A stretch of 64,000 nucleotides of DNA from Halobacteriales archaeon QS_8_69_26 (GTDB taxonomy: Archaea; Halobacteriota; Halobacteria; Halobacteriales; SW-7-71-33). Position 1 is the first letter of the stretch. Every line of letters starts with the position of its first letter. The translations under genes were made by a program, and so were the position numbers. Shown in pieces: positions 37,063-45,382 of the stretch. The notes below the pieces were generated by a model. The model saw only the letters and a program-made list of their open reading frames with translations. It was not told the DNA's origin and did not search any database. The DNA lies in NCBI GenBank assembly GCA_003023195.1, contig PXRX01000046.1, positions 62,001 to 126,000 on the forward strand. The letters run 5' to 3'.

Positions 37063-38274
37063 ATGAGCACGCAGGTACACGCGAACCTCACCGAGGAGCA
37101 GGTACGAGCGATCTCGGACGAACTGGACGAACCGGAGTGGCTGCTGGAGACCCGACTGGACGCGCTGTCGGCGCTTTCGGACCTGGACATGCCGAAGGTG
37201 ATCCGCACGCCCGGCCGGGACTGGACGAACCTCGACGCCCTGGACTTCGAGTCGTTCGTCGACCCCCTCGAGGGCGCCGAACAGAAGGAGCGCGTCACCG
37301 CCGAGGGCGCCGAGGTCCTGGAGTGGAGCGAGGCCGTCGCCGAGCACGAGGCCCTCGTGCGCGAGCACTTCGGGTCGGTCGTCGACACCCAGGAGAACTA
37401 CCTCACCGCGCTGTCGACGGCGCTGTTCTCGACCGGGACGCTGGTGTACGTCCCCGAACGGGTCGACGCCGAGGACGTGAAGATCCGGACGACCGTCGAC
37501 TCCCGGTCGCTGTTCAACTACACGCTGGTCGTCACCGAGACGTCCGCCTCGGTCACCATCCTCGAACGCCAGTCCACCGGCGACGAGGTGGAGGGCGATC
37601 GCTACTACTCGGGCATCGTCGAGGCCGTCGCCGGCGAGAACTCCCGGATCCAGTACGGCGCGCTCCAGAACCTCAGCGAAGAGACCTACAACTACACGCT
37701 GAAGCGGGGCCGGACCGACGTCTACGCGACGATCAACTGGATCGACGGCAACATCGGCTCGCGGCTGACCAAGACCGAGGTGTCGACCGAACTGGCCGGC
37801 GACAGCTCCGAGACCCAGATCGTCGGGGCCTTCTTCGGCCACGACGACCAGCACTTCGACCTGGACTCGAAGGTCTGGCACTACGGCGAGCACACCACCG
37901 CCGACCTGGTGATGCGCGGGGTCGTCGACGACACCGCGCGCTCGGTCTACGAGGGGGTCCAGTACGTCGGCGACGACGCCTGGAACACCAGCTCCTACCA
38001 GCGCGAGAACACCCTCATGCTGTCCGACGAGTCCGAGGCCGACGCCTCCCCGAAACTGGAGATCGACAACCACGACACGGAGGCCTCCCACTCGGCGACG
38101 GTCGGACAGATCGACGAGGAGGACCTCTTCTACATGCTGACTCGCGGGATCGACCGCGAGAGCGCCCGCAACCAGCTCGTCGAGGGCTTCTTCGTGCCCG
38201 TCCTCGACGAGGTGGAGGTCGGGGAACTCCGCGCGGATCTGCGGGAACTGATCGCGGCCCGGCTCCGCGAGTAG
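37063..38274 (+). CDS. sufD: Fe-S cluster assembly protein SufD
   Basis: SufD is the SufB paralogue of the SufBCD complex. The 403-residue protein shows the shared beta-helix blocks ATINWIDGNIGSRLTKTEVS, DSKVWHYGEHTTADLVMRGV and KLEIDNHDTEASHSATVGQI, followed by DEEDLFYMLTRGIDRESARN. It lacks the SufB cysteine scaffold, as expected. ATG 37063 lies 16 bases after the sufB stop, so the two are co-transcribed. Confidence 0.95.
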   Translation: MSTQVHANLTEEQVRAISDELDEPEWLLETRLDALSALSDLDMPKVIRTPGRDWTNLDALDFESFVDPLEGAEQKERVTAEGAEVLEWSEAVAEHEALVREHFGSVVDTQENYLTALSTALFSTGTLVYVPERVDAEDVKIRTTVDSRSLFNYTLVVTETSASVTILERQSTGDEVEGDRYYSGIVEAVAGENSRIQYGALQNLSEETYNYTLKRGRTDVYATINWIDGNIGSRLTKTEVSTELAGDSSETQIVGAFFGHDDQHFDLDSKVWHYGEHTTADLVMRGVVDDTARSVYEGVQYVGDDAWNTSSYQRENTLMLSDESEADASPKLEIDNHDTEASHSATVGQIDEEDLFYMLTRGIDRESARNQLVEGFFVPVLDEVEVGELRADLRELIAARLRE

Positions 38275-38416
38275 TCCCCACGTAGCACCTCGATTCTCTC
38301 GCTCGAACGACCGGCCGAGCGTCGCGGATCGGCCGATCGATCGGGAGTCGGGGATCGGTCGATCCACCTGCCGGGGTCCGATGATTTCGGTCGTGACGGC
38401 GAGCGCGGGGCCACAC

Positions 38417-38430
38417 TTTTTATTATAAAA
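38417..38430 (+). promoter_or_regulatory. TATA box before the sensor kinase
   Basis: TTTTTATTATAAAA is centred about 25 nt upstream of ATG 38449, the usual haloarchaeal distance. Confidence 0.65.
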
Positions 38431-38448
38431 CGGGCACCACGAAGGAGC

Positions 38449-40869
38449 ATGGCCCTTTCTCCCTTCGCCCTCGCACTGGCCGTCGCCTCGGTCACCGCGA
38501 CGGTCGCCGCGGGGCTGGCCTGGTACCAGCGCCACGAGCCGGGTGCCAGGCCGCTGGTGGTCTTCAATCTGGCCGTCGCGCTCGGGACTGGCGGCTACGC
38601 CGTCGACGTCGCCTCGACGTCGCTCTCGACGCAACTCCTCTTTACGCAGGTGTGGCTGATCGGTCAGGCGTTCACGGCGACCACGTGGGTCTACGTCGCC
38701 ATCGAGTACACCGGTCACGGGCGCTGGGCGTCGCCCCGGACGGCCGCGCTGGTGGCGGCCGAACCGCTGGCGTTCGCGGTCGCGGTCCTCGTCCCCCCGC
38801 TCAGGCGGGCCCTGTTCACGGTGACGGTCACCGAGGGAACGGGGCGGTCGCTGTTCTACCAGGGGATCGAGCCGAGCGGGCTGTTACTCGCCCACCTGTT
38901 CTACCTGTTCGTCGTGGCCATCGTCGGGAGCCTGCTGTTCGTGCGCCTGTTCGTCCGGTCGCGGCACCTCTACCGGACCCAGGCGACGGCCGTGCTGGTC
39001 GCGGCGATAGCACCCTGGACGACGGTGCTCGCCCAGAGCCTGGGGCTGGCGCCGAGTTCCGACCCGAGCGCCCTGACCTGGGCGCTCTCCGGCGTCGCCC
39101 TGACCGCCGGCCTCTTCCGGTTCAAGACGCTGGACCCCGTTCCGACCGCCCACGAGTCCATCGTCGCGGAGATGGGCGACGGGGTCGTCGTCCTGGACGA
39201 GGACGGCACCATCGGCGACATGAACCCCGCCGCCCGCCGCCTGCTCTCGCCGGAGGGCCCCGACCCGGTGGGTCGCCGGGCCGACGAGGTGTTCGGGGAC
39301 TGGGACCGCGTCGACATCGCCGCAGACGGGGACGACTGGCAGGAACTTTCCGTCGAGGTGGACGGCGACCGGCGGTACGTAGAGGTCCAGGTCTCGTCGT
39401 TCACCGACCGGTTCGACCGCCTCGTCGGCCGCCTGGTCGTCGTCCGCGACGTCACCGAGCGGATGCACCGGGAACAGACCCTCGCGCGGTACAAGACCAT
39501 CTTCGATTCCGTCCGTGACCCGGTGTACGTCCTCGACGCCGACGACCGGTTCGTGATGGTGAACGAGCCGTTCGCGTCGCTCGTGCGACGGGACCGGGCA
39601 GACCTGGTGGGGGAGCCGTTCGCGTCGGTCCTGGCCGACGGCGACGGGCCAGTGGGAGTTCCCCGGTCCGCCGCCGAGGCGGACCCGTCGGCGGACGGGT
39701 TCGAGATAACCATCCGGACCGCGGAGGGCGGGACGGTCCCCTGCGAGACCCGGCGGGCGCCCATCGAGTTCGAGGGCGAGGCCGGGGGGACAGTGGGGTT
39801 CGTCCGCGACATCAGCCGCCGCAAGCGGATCCAGACGGAACTGGCCGAGACCACGGAGCGCCTCGAGACGCTCGTGGAGGCGTCACCGGTCGCCATCGTC
39901 GCCGTCGAGGAGGCGGGAACGGTCGAGGTGTGGAACCCGGCCGCGGAGGAACTGTTCGACTGGCCGCGCGAGGCGGTCCTGGGCGATCCCCTGCCGATCG
40001 TCCCCGAGGAGCACCGCGACCGGATCCGCGAGCAGTACGACCGGGTGCTGGCGGGCGAACGGATAACGGGGTTCGAGGTCGAACTCCAGCGACGGGACGG
40101 GGGGCTGGTCGAGACGGACCTCTCGGCCGCACCGCTACACGACGCCGATGGCGAGGTTGACGGGGCGGTGGCGGTCATCCGGGACATCTCGGAGCGCAAG
40201 GAACGCGAGCGACGGCTCCAGCGACAGAACGAACGGCTGGACGAGTTCGCCAGCCTCGTCAGCCACGACCTCCGGAACCCGCTCCAGGTCGCGACGGGGA
40301 GCCTCCAGACCGCCAGAGAGACCGGCGACGAGGAATGGATTGCGGACGCTCTTTCGGCCCTGGAGCGCATGGAGACCATCATCGAGGACAGCCTCTCGCT
40401 GGCCAGACAGGGGAGCGACGTCGACGACCCCGAACCCGTCGAGTTCGAACTGGCGATCCGGCGGGCCTGGGGAACCGTCGTCACGGGCGATGCGACCCTG
40501 GAAGTCGGGGAGATTCCCACGACCGTCCGGGCCGACGACCCGCGCCTCCGTGATCTCCTGGAGAACCTCTTCGCCAACGCCGTCGATCACGGTGGCGACG
40601 GAGTGACGGTCACCGTCGAGTGGGACGACGCCGTCGACGGCTTCTACGTCGCCGACGACGGGGCGGGGGTCCCGGAGGAGCGCCGCCAGGAGGTCTTCGA
40701 GTCCGGCTTCACGACCACCGAGGGGGGAACAGGGTTCGGCCTGGCCATCGTGAACCGGATCGCGGAGGCCCACGGCTGGACGGTCCACCTGACCGACAGC
40801 GAGGACGGGGGCGCACGGTTCGAGGTTCGGGGCGTCGAGACCGCCGTGCCAGTCGGATCCGGGGAGTGA
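38449..40869 (+). CDS. Membrane PAS-domain sensor histidine kinase
   Basis: The 806-residue membrane-bound kinase starts with seven membrane helices (residues 1-225) of the histidine-kinase 7TM type. Three PAS domains follow (about 232-335, 345-455 and 460-585). The dimerisation/phosphoacceptor domain has ASLVSHDLRNPLQ, placing the phosphorylated histidine at residue 606. The catalytic ATPase domain shows LLENLFANAVDHGGDGVTV (N box), DDGAGVPEE (G1) and GGTGFGLAIVNRIAEAHGW (G2). All catalytic boxes look intact. No response regulator is adjacent, which is common in haloarchaea. The signal is unknown. Confidence 0.93.
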   Translation: MALSPFALALAVASVTATVAAGLAWYQRHEPGARPLVVFNLAVALGTGGYAVDVASTSLSTQLLFTQVWLIGQAFTATTWVYVAIEYTGHGRWASPRTAALVAAEPLAFAVAVLVPPLRRALFTVTVTEGTGRSLFYQGIEPSGLLLAHLFYLFVVAIVGSLLFVRLFVRSRHLYRTQATAVLVAAIAPWTTVLAQSLGLAPSSDPSALTWALSGVALTAGLFRFKTLDPVPTAHESIVAEMGDGVVVLDEDGTIGDMNPAARRLLSPEGPDPVGRRADEVFGDWDRVDIAADGDDWQELSVEVDGDRRYVEVQVSSFTDRFDRLVGRLVVVRDVTERMHREQTLARYKTIFDSVRDPVYVLDADDRFVMVNEPFASLVRRDRADLVGEPFASVLADGDGPVGVPRSAAEADPSADGFEITIRTAEGGTVPCETRRAPIEFEGEAGGTVGFVRDISRRKRIQTELAETTERLETLVEASPVAIVAVEEAGTVEVWNPAAEELFDWPREAVLGDPLPIVPEEHRDRIREQYDRVLAGERITGFEVELQRRDGGLVETDLSAAPLHDADGEVDGAVAVIRDISERKERERRLQRQNERLDEFASLVSHDLRNPLQVATGSLQTARETGDEEWIADALSALERMETIIEDSLSLARQGSDVDDPEPVEFELAIRRAWGTVVTGDATLEVGEIPTTVRADDPRLRDLLENLFANAVDHGGDGVTVTVEWDDAVDGFYVADDGAGVPEERRQEVFESGFTTTEGGTGFGLAIVNRIAEAHGWTVHLTDSEDGGARFEVRGVETAVPVGSGE

Positions 40870-40900
40870 GCTTCGTCGACCCGCCCACCGGGTCCCGGAC

Positions 40901-41074
40901 TCAGTAGTCGCCGGCCCACCGTACCGCGACGGCCTCCGGATCCCGGTCGGTCGGCGTCTCCGGGAGGTCACCGTCGACGCCCGCCGGATCGGCCCCGTCG
41001 ACCGACTCCCGGAGACGGGTCCGGTCCCGGTGGACGGTGACGGCGTCCGCGAGGTGGCGATCGCTTCGGGCCAA
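40901..41074 (-). CDS. Possible small haloarchaeal protein
   Basis: A short frame of about 57 codons with haloarchaeal-looking acidic sequence (PTDRDPEAVAVRWAGDY at the end) opposite the spacer before the ferritin-like gene. No ATG or GTG fits; a TTG at 41074 would lie 22 nt behind the CTTAAG sequence (41096-41101), which is also 25 nt before the ferritin-like start. Support is weak and rests on codon use and the shared box. It fills an otherwise gene-free 250-bp stretch. Confidence 0.3.
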   Translation of the reverse strand: MARSDRHLADAVTVHRDRTRLRESVDGADPAGVDGDLPETPTDRDPEAVAVRWAGDY

Positions 41075-41125
41075 TACCGATGCCGAGTAGGGACCCTTAA
41101 GTCGACGGGGGACCGTGGTCGGGAC

Positions 41126-41626
41126 ATGAGCCTTGGCCAGCGCGTGGCCTCCGACCGGGAGCTGACGCGCCTGCTCCAGATCGGTGTCGTCCTGGAGGAG
41201 GTCGTCGAGGCCCGCGCCAACCGCCACATCGAGTCCATGTCCGAGGAGGAACGGGCGGCGCTGGACGAGGAGATACGGGACCTCCTCGAGGACGCCGCCG
41301 CCGAGTCGGCGGACCACCGGGCCCGCCTGGAGGAACTCATCGACGACCTGGACGCGGACACGGTCGGCTACGAGGAAATCGAGGCGCTGGTCCGCGAGCA
41401 CTACGCCGCCACCAGCCCCGAGGACTTCGACGGGGTGCTGTACGACCAACTGTGCAACGAAGAAACCGCCTACAAGTTCTACGACGACCTGATCACCGCC
41501 ATCGAGGAGGGGGAAGCGGAGTTCGGCATCGACCGCGATCGCGTCCTCTCGACCCTGCGGCGGATCCGCGCCGAGGAGGAAGAGGGCGTCGAGGAAGTCA
41601 CCGGGATCATGGAGCGACGGGAATGA
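41126..41626 (+). CDS. Ferritin-like / rubrerythrin-fold protein
   Basis: A 166-residue all-helical protein with a ferritin-like four-helix pattern. The carboxylate-bearing helices are LLQIGVVLEEVVEARANRHI, LLEDAAAESADHRARLEELI, EDFDGVLYDQLCNEETAYKF and IEEGEAEFGIDRDRVLSTLR. E and H residues recur at ExxH-like spacings (ESADH), which suggests a di-iron or metal site, though the exact ligands are uncertain. ATG 41126 is preferred over an upstream frame. A DtxR-family metal regulator follows 70 bases later on the same strand, which supports a role in iron or manganese handling. Confidence 0.78.
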   Translation: MSLGQRVASDRELTRLLQIGVVLEEVVEARANRHIESMSEEERAALDEEIRDLLEDAAAESADHRARLEELIDDLDADTVGYEEIEALVREHYAATSPEDFDGVLYDQLCNEETAYKFYDDLITAIEEGEAEFGIDRDRVLSTLRRIRAEEEEGVEEVTGIMERRE

Positions 41627-41696
41627 CCGGGAGAACCGACGCGCCGACGGCCAGGCGACGGCACCGACTCGGAGCGGTATCGGGGAGGGGATCGCA

Positions 41697-42128
41697 GTGA
41701 ACACCGCCGACCAGTACCTCAAGGCCATCTACCTCGCCGAGCGGATGGCCGACGGTCCGGCGGCGACCGGCGAACTCGCGGAGCTACTGGGGGTCAGCCC
41801 CGCCAGCGTCAACGAGATGGTCGGGAAACTGGAAGAGCGCGGCCTCGTCGAACACGAGAAGTACAAGGGCGCGACCCTCACCGACGAGGGGAGCGACCGC
41901 GCCCGGGAGGCCCTCCGGAACTACTGCATCATCGAGCGTTTTCTGGCGAACGTGCTGGAGGTCGAGGAGTTCCGCGACGAGGCGCGGGCCCTGGAGAGCG
42001 TCATCGACGACACGGTGGCGGAGCGACTGGACACCATCATCGACCGCCGCTCGGAGTGTCCCGACTGCTTCGACGCCGAGGCCGACGCCTGCGTGTACCT
42101 CGACGTCGAGGCGGGCAGCGCGGACTGA
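41697..42128 (+). CDS. DtxR family metal-dependent transcriptional regulator
   Basis: A 143-residue protein. The N-terminal winged helix matches DtxR/IdeR/SirR regulators: NTADQYLKAIYLAERMADGP, GELAELLGVSPASVNEMVGK, LEERGLVEHEKYKGATLTDE. The dimerisation and metal-binding domain follows (CIIERFLANVLEVEEFRDEA, VAERLDTIIDRRSECPDCFD). The usual LEH histidine of the classical metal site reads LES here. Three cysteines cluster at the end (CPDCFDAEADAC), so metal sensing may differ from DtxR. The start is GTG 41697. The ferritin-like gene upstream suggests iron homeostasis as its target. Confidence 0.88.
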   Translation: MNTADQYLKAIYLAERMADGPAATGELAELLGVSPASVNEMVGKLEERGLVEHEKYKGATLTDEGSDRAREALRNYCIIERFLANVLEVEEFRDEARALESVIDDTVAERLDTIIDRRSECPDCFDAEADACVYLDVEAGSAD

Positions 42129-42164
42129 GAGGGGTCCCGTCGATCGCTCTTGCCGTCGCCGGGA

Positions 42165-43037
42165 TCAATCGTCGAGGCGTTCCCCGCAGTGGGGACAGTA
42201 GGAGTACTTCTCCCTGGGATCCTCCTCCCTGCCCCTGTTCTTCCGGTCTTCCTCCGACGTGTCGCCCCCGACGTCGTCACCGGCGTTCTCGGTGGCCACC
42301 TCGACGAACCCCGACGCGAGGATGGACGCCGGGAGCGCGAACATCCCGATCCCGAGGACGGCGACCACCGCGGCGAAGAACTTCCCGACCGGCGTGACGG
42401 GCGTAACGTCGCCGTACCCCACCGTGGTCAGGGTCGCCACGCCCCACCACATCGTCTCGGGGATCGACCCGAACGCCTCCGGCTGGGCCTCGTGTTCGAC
42501 GTAGTACATCACGGAACTCGCGAGTATCAGCATGAGGCTGTTCGCGAACAGTGCGATCAGGAGGTCGGGCTTCTTGTGCCTGAGGACGACCCCGAACGCC
42601 CGGATGGACTCGGAGTACCGGGCGAGCTTCATCAACCGGAGCAGGCGAACCAGCCGGAGTGCCCGGAGGAACCGCAGGTCGACGGCGGGCCCGATCAGCA
42701 ACAGGTAGAACGGAAGGATGGCCAGGAAGTCCACCATCACGAGGGGACGGAACGCGTACCGGATCCGTCCCCAGACCGGGTGCTCGTAGTCCCCGTTCTC
42801 GACGGCGGCCCAGACCCGCGCGACGTACTCGATGGTGAACACGACCACCGAGAACAGCTCGAACTGCCAGAAAAACGCCTCGTACTGCATCCGCAGGGGG
42901 TCGACCGTCTCCAGCATGACGGCCGTGACGTTCGCGAGGATCAGTATCAGGATGAACCAGTCCACCCACCGACCGACCTCCCCGCCGAGTTCCGGGGTGA
43001 ACAGTTCGTAGGTTTCCCGGCGGACCGATCGGTACAT
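42165..43037 (-). CDS. Voltage-gated potassium channel protein
   Basis: The 290-residue ion channel has six membrane segments. S4 is a clear voltage sensor with repeated arginines (LRFLRALRLVRLLRLMKLAR). The pore loop contains the selectivity filter TLTTVGYGDVTPVTPVGKFF. A long S6 follows (AVVAVLGIGMFALPASILAS). The charged cytoplasmic tail ends in YSYCPHCGERLDD, a single CxxC pair that looks like half a zinc ribbon; four subunits could contribute pairs to shared metal sites. ATG 43037 is the only sensible start. The gene faces the DtxR-type regulator. Confidence 0.93.
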   Translation of the reverse strand: MYRSVRRETYELFTPELGGEVGRWVDWFILILILANVTAVMLETVDPLRMQYEAFFWQFELFSVVVFTIEYVARVWAAVENGDYEHPVWGRIRYAFRPLVMVDFLAILPFYLLLIGPAVDLRFLRALRLVRLLRLMKLARYSESIRAFGVVLRHKKPDLLIALFANSLMLILASSVMYYVEHEAQPEAFGSIPETMWWGVATLTTVGYGDVTPVTPVGKFFAAVVAVLGIGMFALPASILASGFVEVATENAGDDVGGDTSEEDRKNRGREEDPREKYSYCPHCGERLDD

Positions 43038-43201
43038 TCGGGTCTATCCTACACGACCGGACGATAATATATTGTTCGGTGCGGGCATGAGGAACGAAAC
43101 CCTCCGGGAGCCGGATCCCTGCCCGGGCTATCACGGGGCGTCCCGGGACGGTAACACTATTGTGGTCCGAACGGCTACGTTCCCCTGCCCCGAGGCGTCG
43201 C

Positions 43202-43274
43202 AGTCCCGTGGTGTAGCGGCCAATCATAAGGGCCTTTGGAGCCCTTGACCCCGGTTCGAATCCGGGCGGGACTA
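43202..43274 (+). tRNA. tRNA-Gln (anticodon TTG)
   Basis: The cloverleaf closes with acceptor AGTCCCG/CGGGACT and discriminator A. The anticodon stem AGGGC/GCCCT has the 7-nt loop CTTTGGA, giving anticodon TTG. The T arm is CCCGG-TTCGAAT-CCGGG. CCA is not encoded. An AT-rich tract (TAAAAAATATTATATAAT) follows at once and may serve as terminator. Confidence 0.95.
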
Positions 43275-43452
43275 CTAAAAAATATTATATAATCCAAGCG
43301 GGCGATCCGCGAGTGACGGCTTTCGCAGACGGATTCGAACCCAGCTGTCACGGTCCGCCAGCCGGTTTTCGCATTCCCGATGGATCGACCGGCACAGTAA
43401 CGGGTCCGGTGACCTGGGCGGTCACTACGCCCGGCCCGGTCCGGAGCGGCGA

Positions 43453-43836
43453 TCAGGCGTCCCCGTCGTCCGTCGAGTCCCCGCCCGGCGAATCGGTGCC
43501 GTCGCCCGTCGACTCCTCTGCTTCGGCCGACGTTCCCCCATCAGGATCGGAGTCGGAGCCCGACGTTCCCCCATCAGGATCGGAGGCGGTCTCCGACGCT
43601 TCTCCCCCGGGATCGGCGGAGTCCGACGGTCCGTCTTCGACGTCCTCCTCGGTGACCGGTTCCCCGGTTTCGAGGACCACGACGGCCGCCGCTCCGCACT
43701 CCGGGCACTCCTCCTGTGCCGTGTAGAGGACCGTCTCGCAGGCGGTACACCCGTACTCGGCCTCCTCCTCGGCGGCCTCCTCGGTGGCCTTCTTGAACTT
43801 CTCGAACCGTCGGCCCGCCTTCTCGAAGAGCCCCAT
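43453..43836 (-). CDS. Zinc-ribbon protein with acidic tail
   Basis: A 127-residue protein starting MGLFEKAGRRFEKFKKATEE, a basic/amphipathic helix. A zinc ribbon follows with CTAC and CPEC pairs (YGCTACETVLYTAQEECPEC). The last 60 residues are acidic and repetitive (two SDPDGGTS units encoded by near-identical DNA). ATG 43836 lies about 30 nt behind a CCTTTTGG box. Such short zinc ribbons are common in haloarchaea and their function is mostly unknown. Confidence 0.78.
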   Translation of the reverse strand: MGLFEKAGRRFEKFKKATEEAAEEEAEYGCTACETVLYTAQEECPECGAAAVVVLETGEPVTEEDVEDGPSDSADPGGEASETASDPDGGTSGSDSDPDGGTSAEAEESTGDGTDSPGGDSTDDGDA

Positions 43837-43988
43837 CGGTCCACTCCAGGGGACACGGCCCCAAAAGGATTCGCGCCACGCCCCGTCCGGTGTCGGCCAC
43901 CTGTTGGCAAGTGCACGATTGCGCCGGGTCGGCCGAAAGACCGGTGGCTGGATCCATCCCGGGATGGGCGATCCGGTGCTACACCGGC

Positions 43989-44008
43989 CTACTGTAAATT
44001 TACCGTAA
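43989..44008. promoter_or_regulatory. Palindromic site, copy 3 of 4
   Basis: CTACTGTAAATTTACCGTAA has TACNGTA arms in inverted relation. It lies between the zinc-ribbon gene (start 43836) and the 3' end of the small membrane-protein gene (44056). Confidence 0.55.
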
Positions 44009-44055
44009 GGGTTCCCGGTTCCCACGTCTTCCAAACGACAGCGAGCGACCGGAGA

Positions 44056-44298
44056 TCACTCCCCGACCGCTTCGTTCACTCCCCATACGGCCCCCGCGCC
44101 GGCGAAGAACCCGAGCACCATCACTGCCGTCCCCAGCAGTCGCATGTCGGGGTGGCACCCCGTCATTTCCCACAGGCTGTTGCTGACGTTCTCCGCCAGT
44201 ATCTGTTCGCAGGGGGTGACGGCCTCGAAGAGGAACCCGAACAGCCACATTGACGCGAGTATCACGACGACGGACACGGCCTGCCAGTGCAACCGCAT
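44056..44298 (-). CDS. Small two-helix membrane protein
   Basis: An 80-residue protein with two membrane helices (AVSVVVILASMWLFGFLFEA and LLGTAVMVLGFFAGAGAVWG). A loop between them holds two cysteines (TPCEQILAENVSN and MTGCHPDM), which could form an extracellular disulfide. ATG 44298 is preferred to the upstream start 44385 because the added residues are not hydrophobic or conserved-looking. Function unknown. Confidence 0.65.
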   Translation of the reverse strand: MRLHWQAVSVVVILASMWLFGFLFEAVTPCEQILAENVSNSLWEMTGCHPDMRLLGTAVMVLGFFAGAGAVWGVNEAVGE

Positions 44299-44514
44299 CG
44301 GACGGAATACGCCGGTGCCGGAAATAAAGGCGGGGATCGGTCGCCGGACGACCGTCGTTTGCGACCGGCCGAGGGCAACCGTCACCTGCGAAGGACGGAT
44401 CGTCGTCCGATCGAATACGTATACGGGAGAAATACATACAATATTTCGTATAAGAATGTATTATAGACGAGAAATAGACACTTTCGAACCGGGGAGTCGT
44501 TCGCAGAGTCCGAT

Positions 44515-45201
44515 TCACCTGCGTTCGCGCACCGGTCGCGGAACGTCGTGGTCGACGACTGGCGACGGCGGGAGATCCGGGCGAACCGCCGACCCGTTCG
44601 TCGAACTCGTCCGGGATCCGTTCCTGACGGCAGTGGTCATCCAGCATCCTTCGTGTTCGCCGTCGGGGTGTCGTTCGAGGTGCCACCGGTAGTTCGTTCG
44701 TTCGCCCTGGAGTGTTCCCACCGTCACGTTCACGGACGCGGTGCCGTTCGATCGTTCGACCGGACCGTAGGTAACCGTCTCGGACTCGAGGAGGGGCCGG
44801 AAGTCCGCTTCCATCAGTTGAACGTACCTGGGGAAGGGACCGAGTGCCCACCGGTATCCGGGAGCGTAGAACGCGTAGGCAGTCCAGAGCCCTCGGTCGT
44901 CGGCACCGTCGTTGCGCAGGGCGCCGACCTGAACGGCGACGACCAGCGACGGCGGACGCTCGCAGCTCGGTCGTAGGCCGAGGTACCGCGGTTCGGAGCC
45001 CCGCACTACGCCGTCGTCGCGTCCTGCGGCGCCACTGCTTCCGGCCGCGGTCGTTGTCCCGTCCACCGTCGGCGTCTCTGGAACGCCGTACGTGCGACGG
45101 TCGGTATTGTCGAACGGCCCCGAACAACCGGCGGCCAGACAGAGGCCGACAACCAGGAGCACCGCGATCGTTTCGGGACCCCGTACCGGTCCACGTCCCA
45201 T
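44515..45201 (-). CDS. Secreted lipoprotein of unknown function
   Basis: The 228-residue protein has a signal peptide (MGRGPVRGPETIAVLLVVGL) ending in a lipobox LAAGC, with Cys26 the likely lipidation site. No twin-arginine motif is present, so Sec export is possible. The mature part starts with a T/G/A-rich linker and continues with CERPPSLVVAVQVGALRNDG, GLWTAYAFYAPGYRWALGPF and a late WHLERHPDGEHEGCWMTTAV. There are several N-glycosylation-type NxT/NxS sites. Its 5' side faces AT-rich DNA (45255-45345). The 44399-44514 spacer downstream is also AT-rich and has no gene. Confidence 0.7.
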   Translation of the reverse strand: MGRGPVRGPETIAVLLVVGLCLAAGCSGPFDNTDRRTYGVPETPTVDGTTTAAGSSGAAGRDDGVVRGSEPRYLGLRPSCERPPSLVVAVQVGALRNDGADDRGLWTAYAFYAPGYRWALGPFPRYVQLMEADFRPLLESETVTYGPVERSNGTASVNVTVGTLQGERTNYRWHLERHPDGEHEGCWMTTAVRNGSRTSSTNGSAVRPDLPPSPVVDHDVPRPVRERR

Positions 45202-45382
45202 GCCCCTCAAACGGTGGCCTGGCGTTAAGTCGTTGAGGTCGGGGCACGAATCGGGACTATCCGTGATTAACTATATTATCTATATCAATTATTGGAAATC
45301 TATATGAATTGGAATATACTTTTCTGATGGTATTACTCCTACGGCCTATCGGTAGCAGTCGTTGACCCGTCCGGCCCGGCGT

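Noticed and set aside
35622-37388. Long minus-strand frame across sufB-sufD
   Set aside because: It has no recognisable motif, while sufB and sufD on the plus strand are unmistakable.
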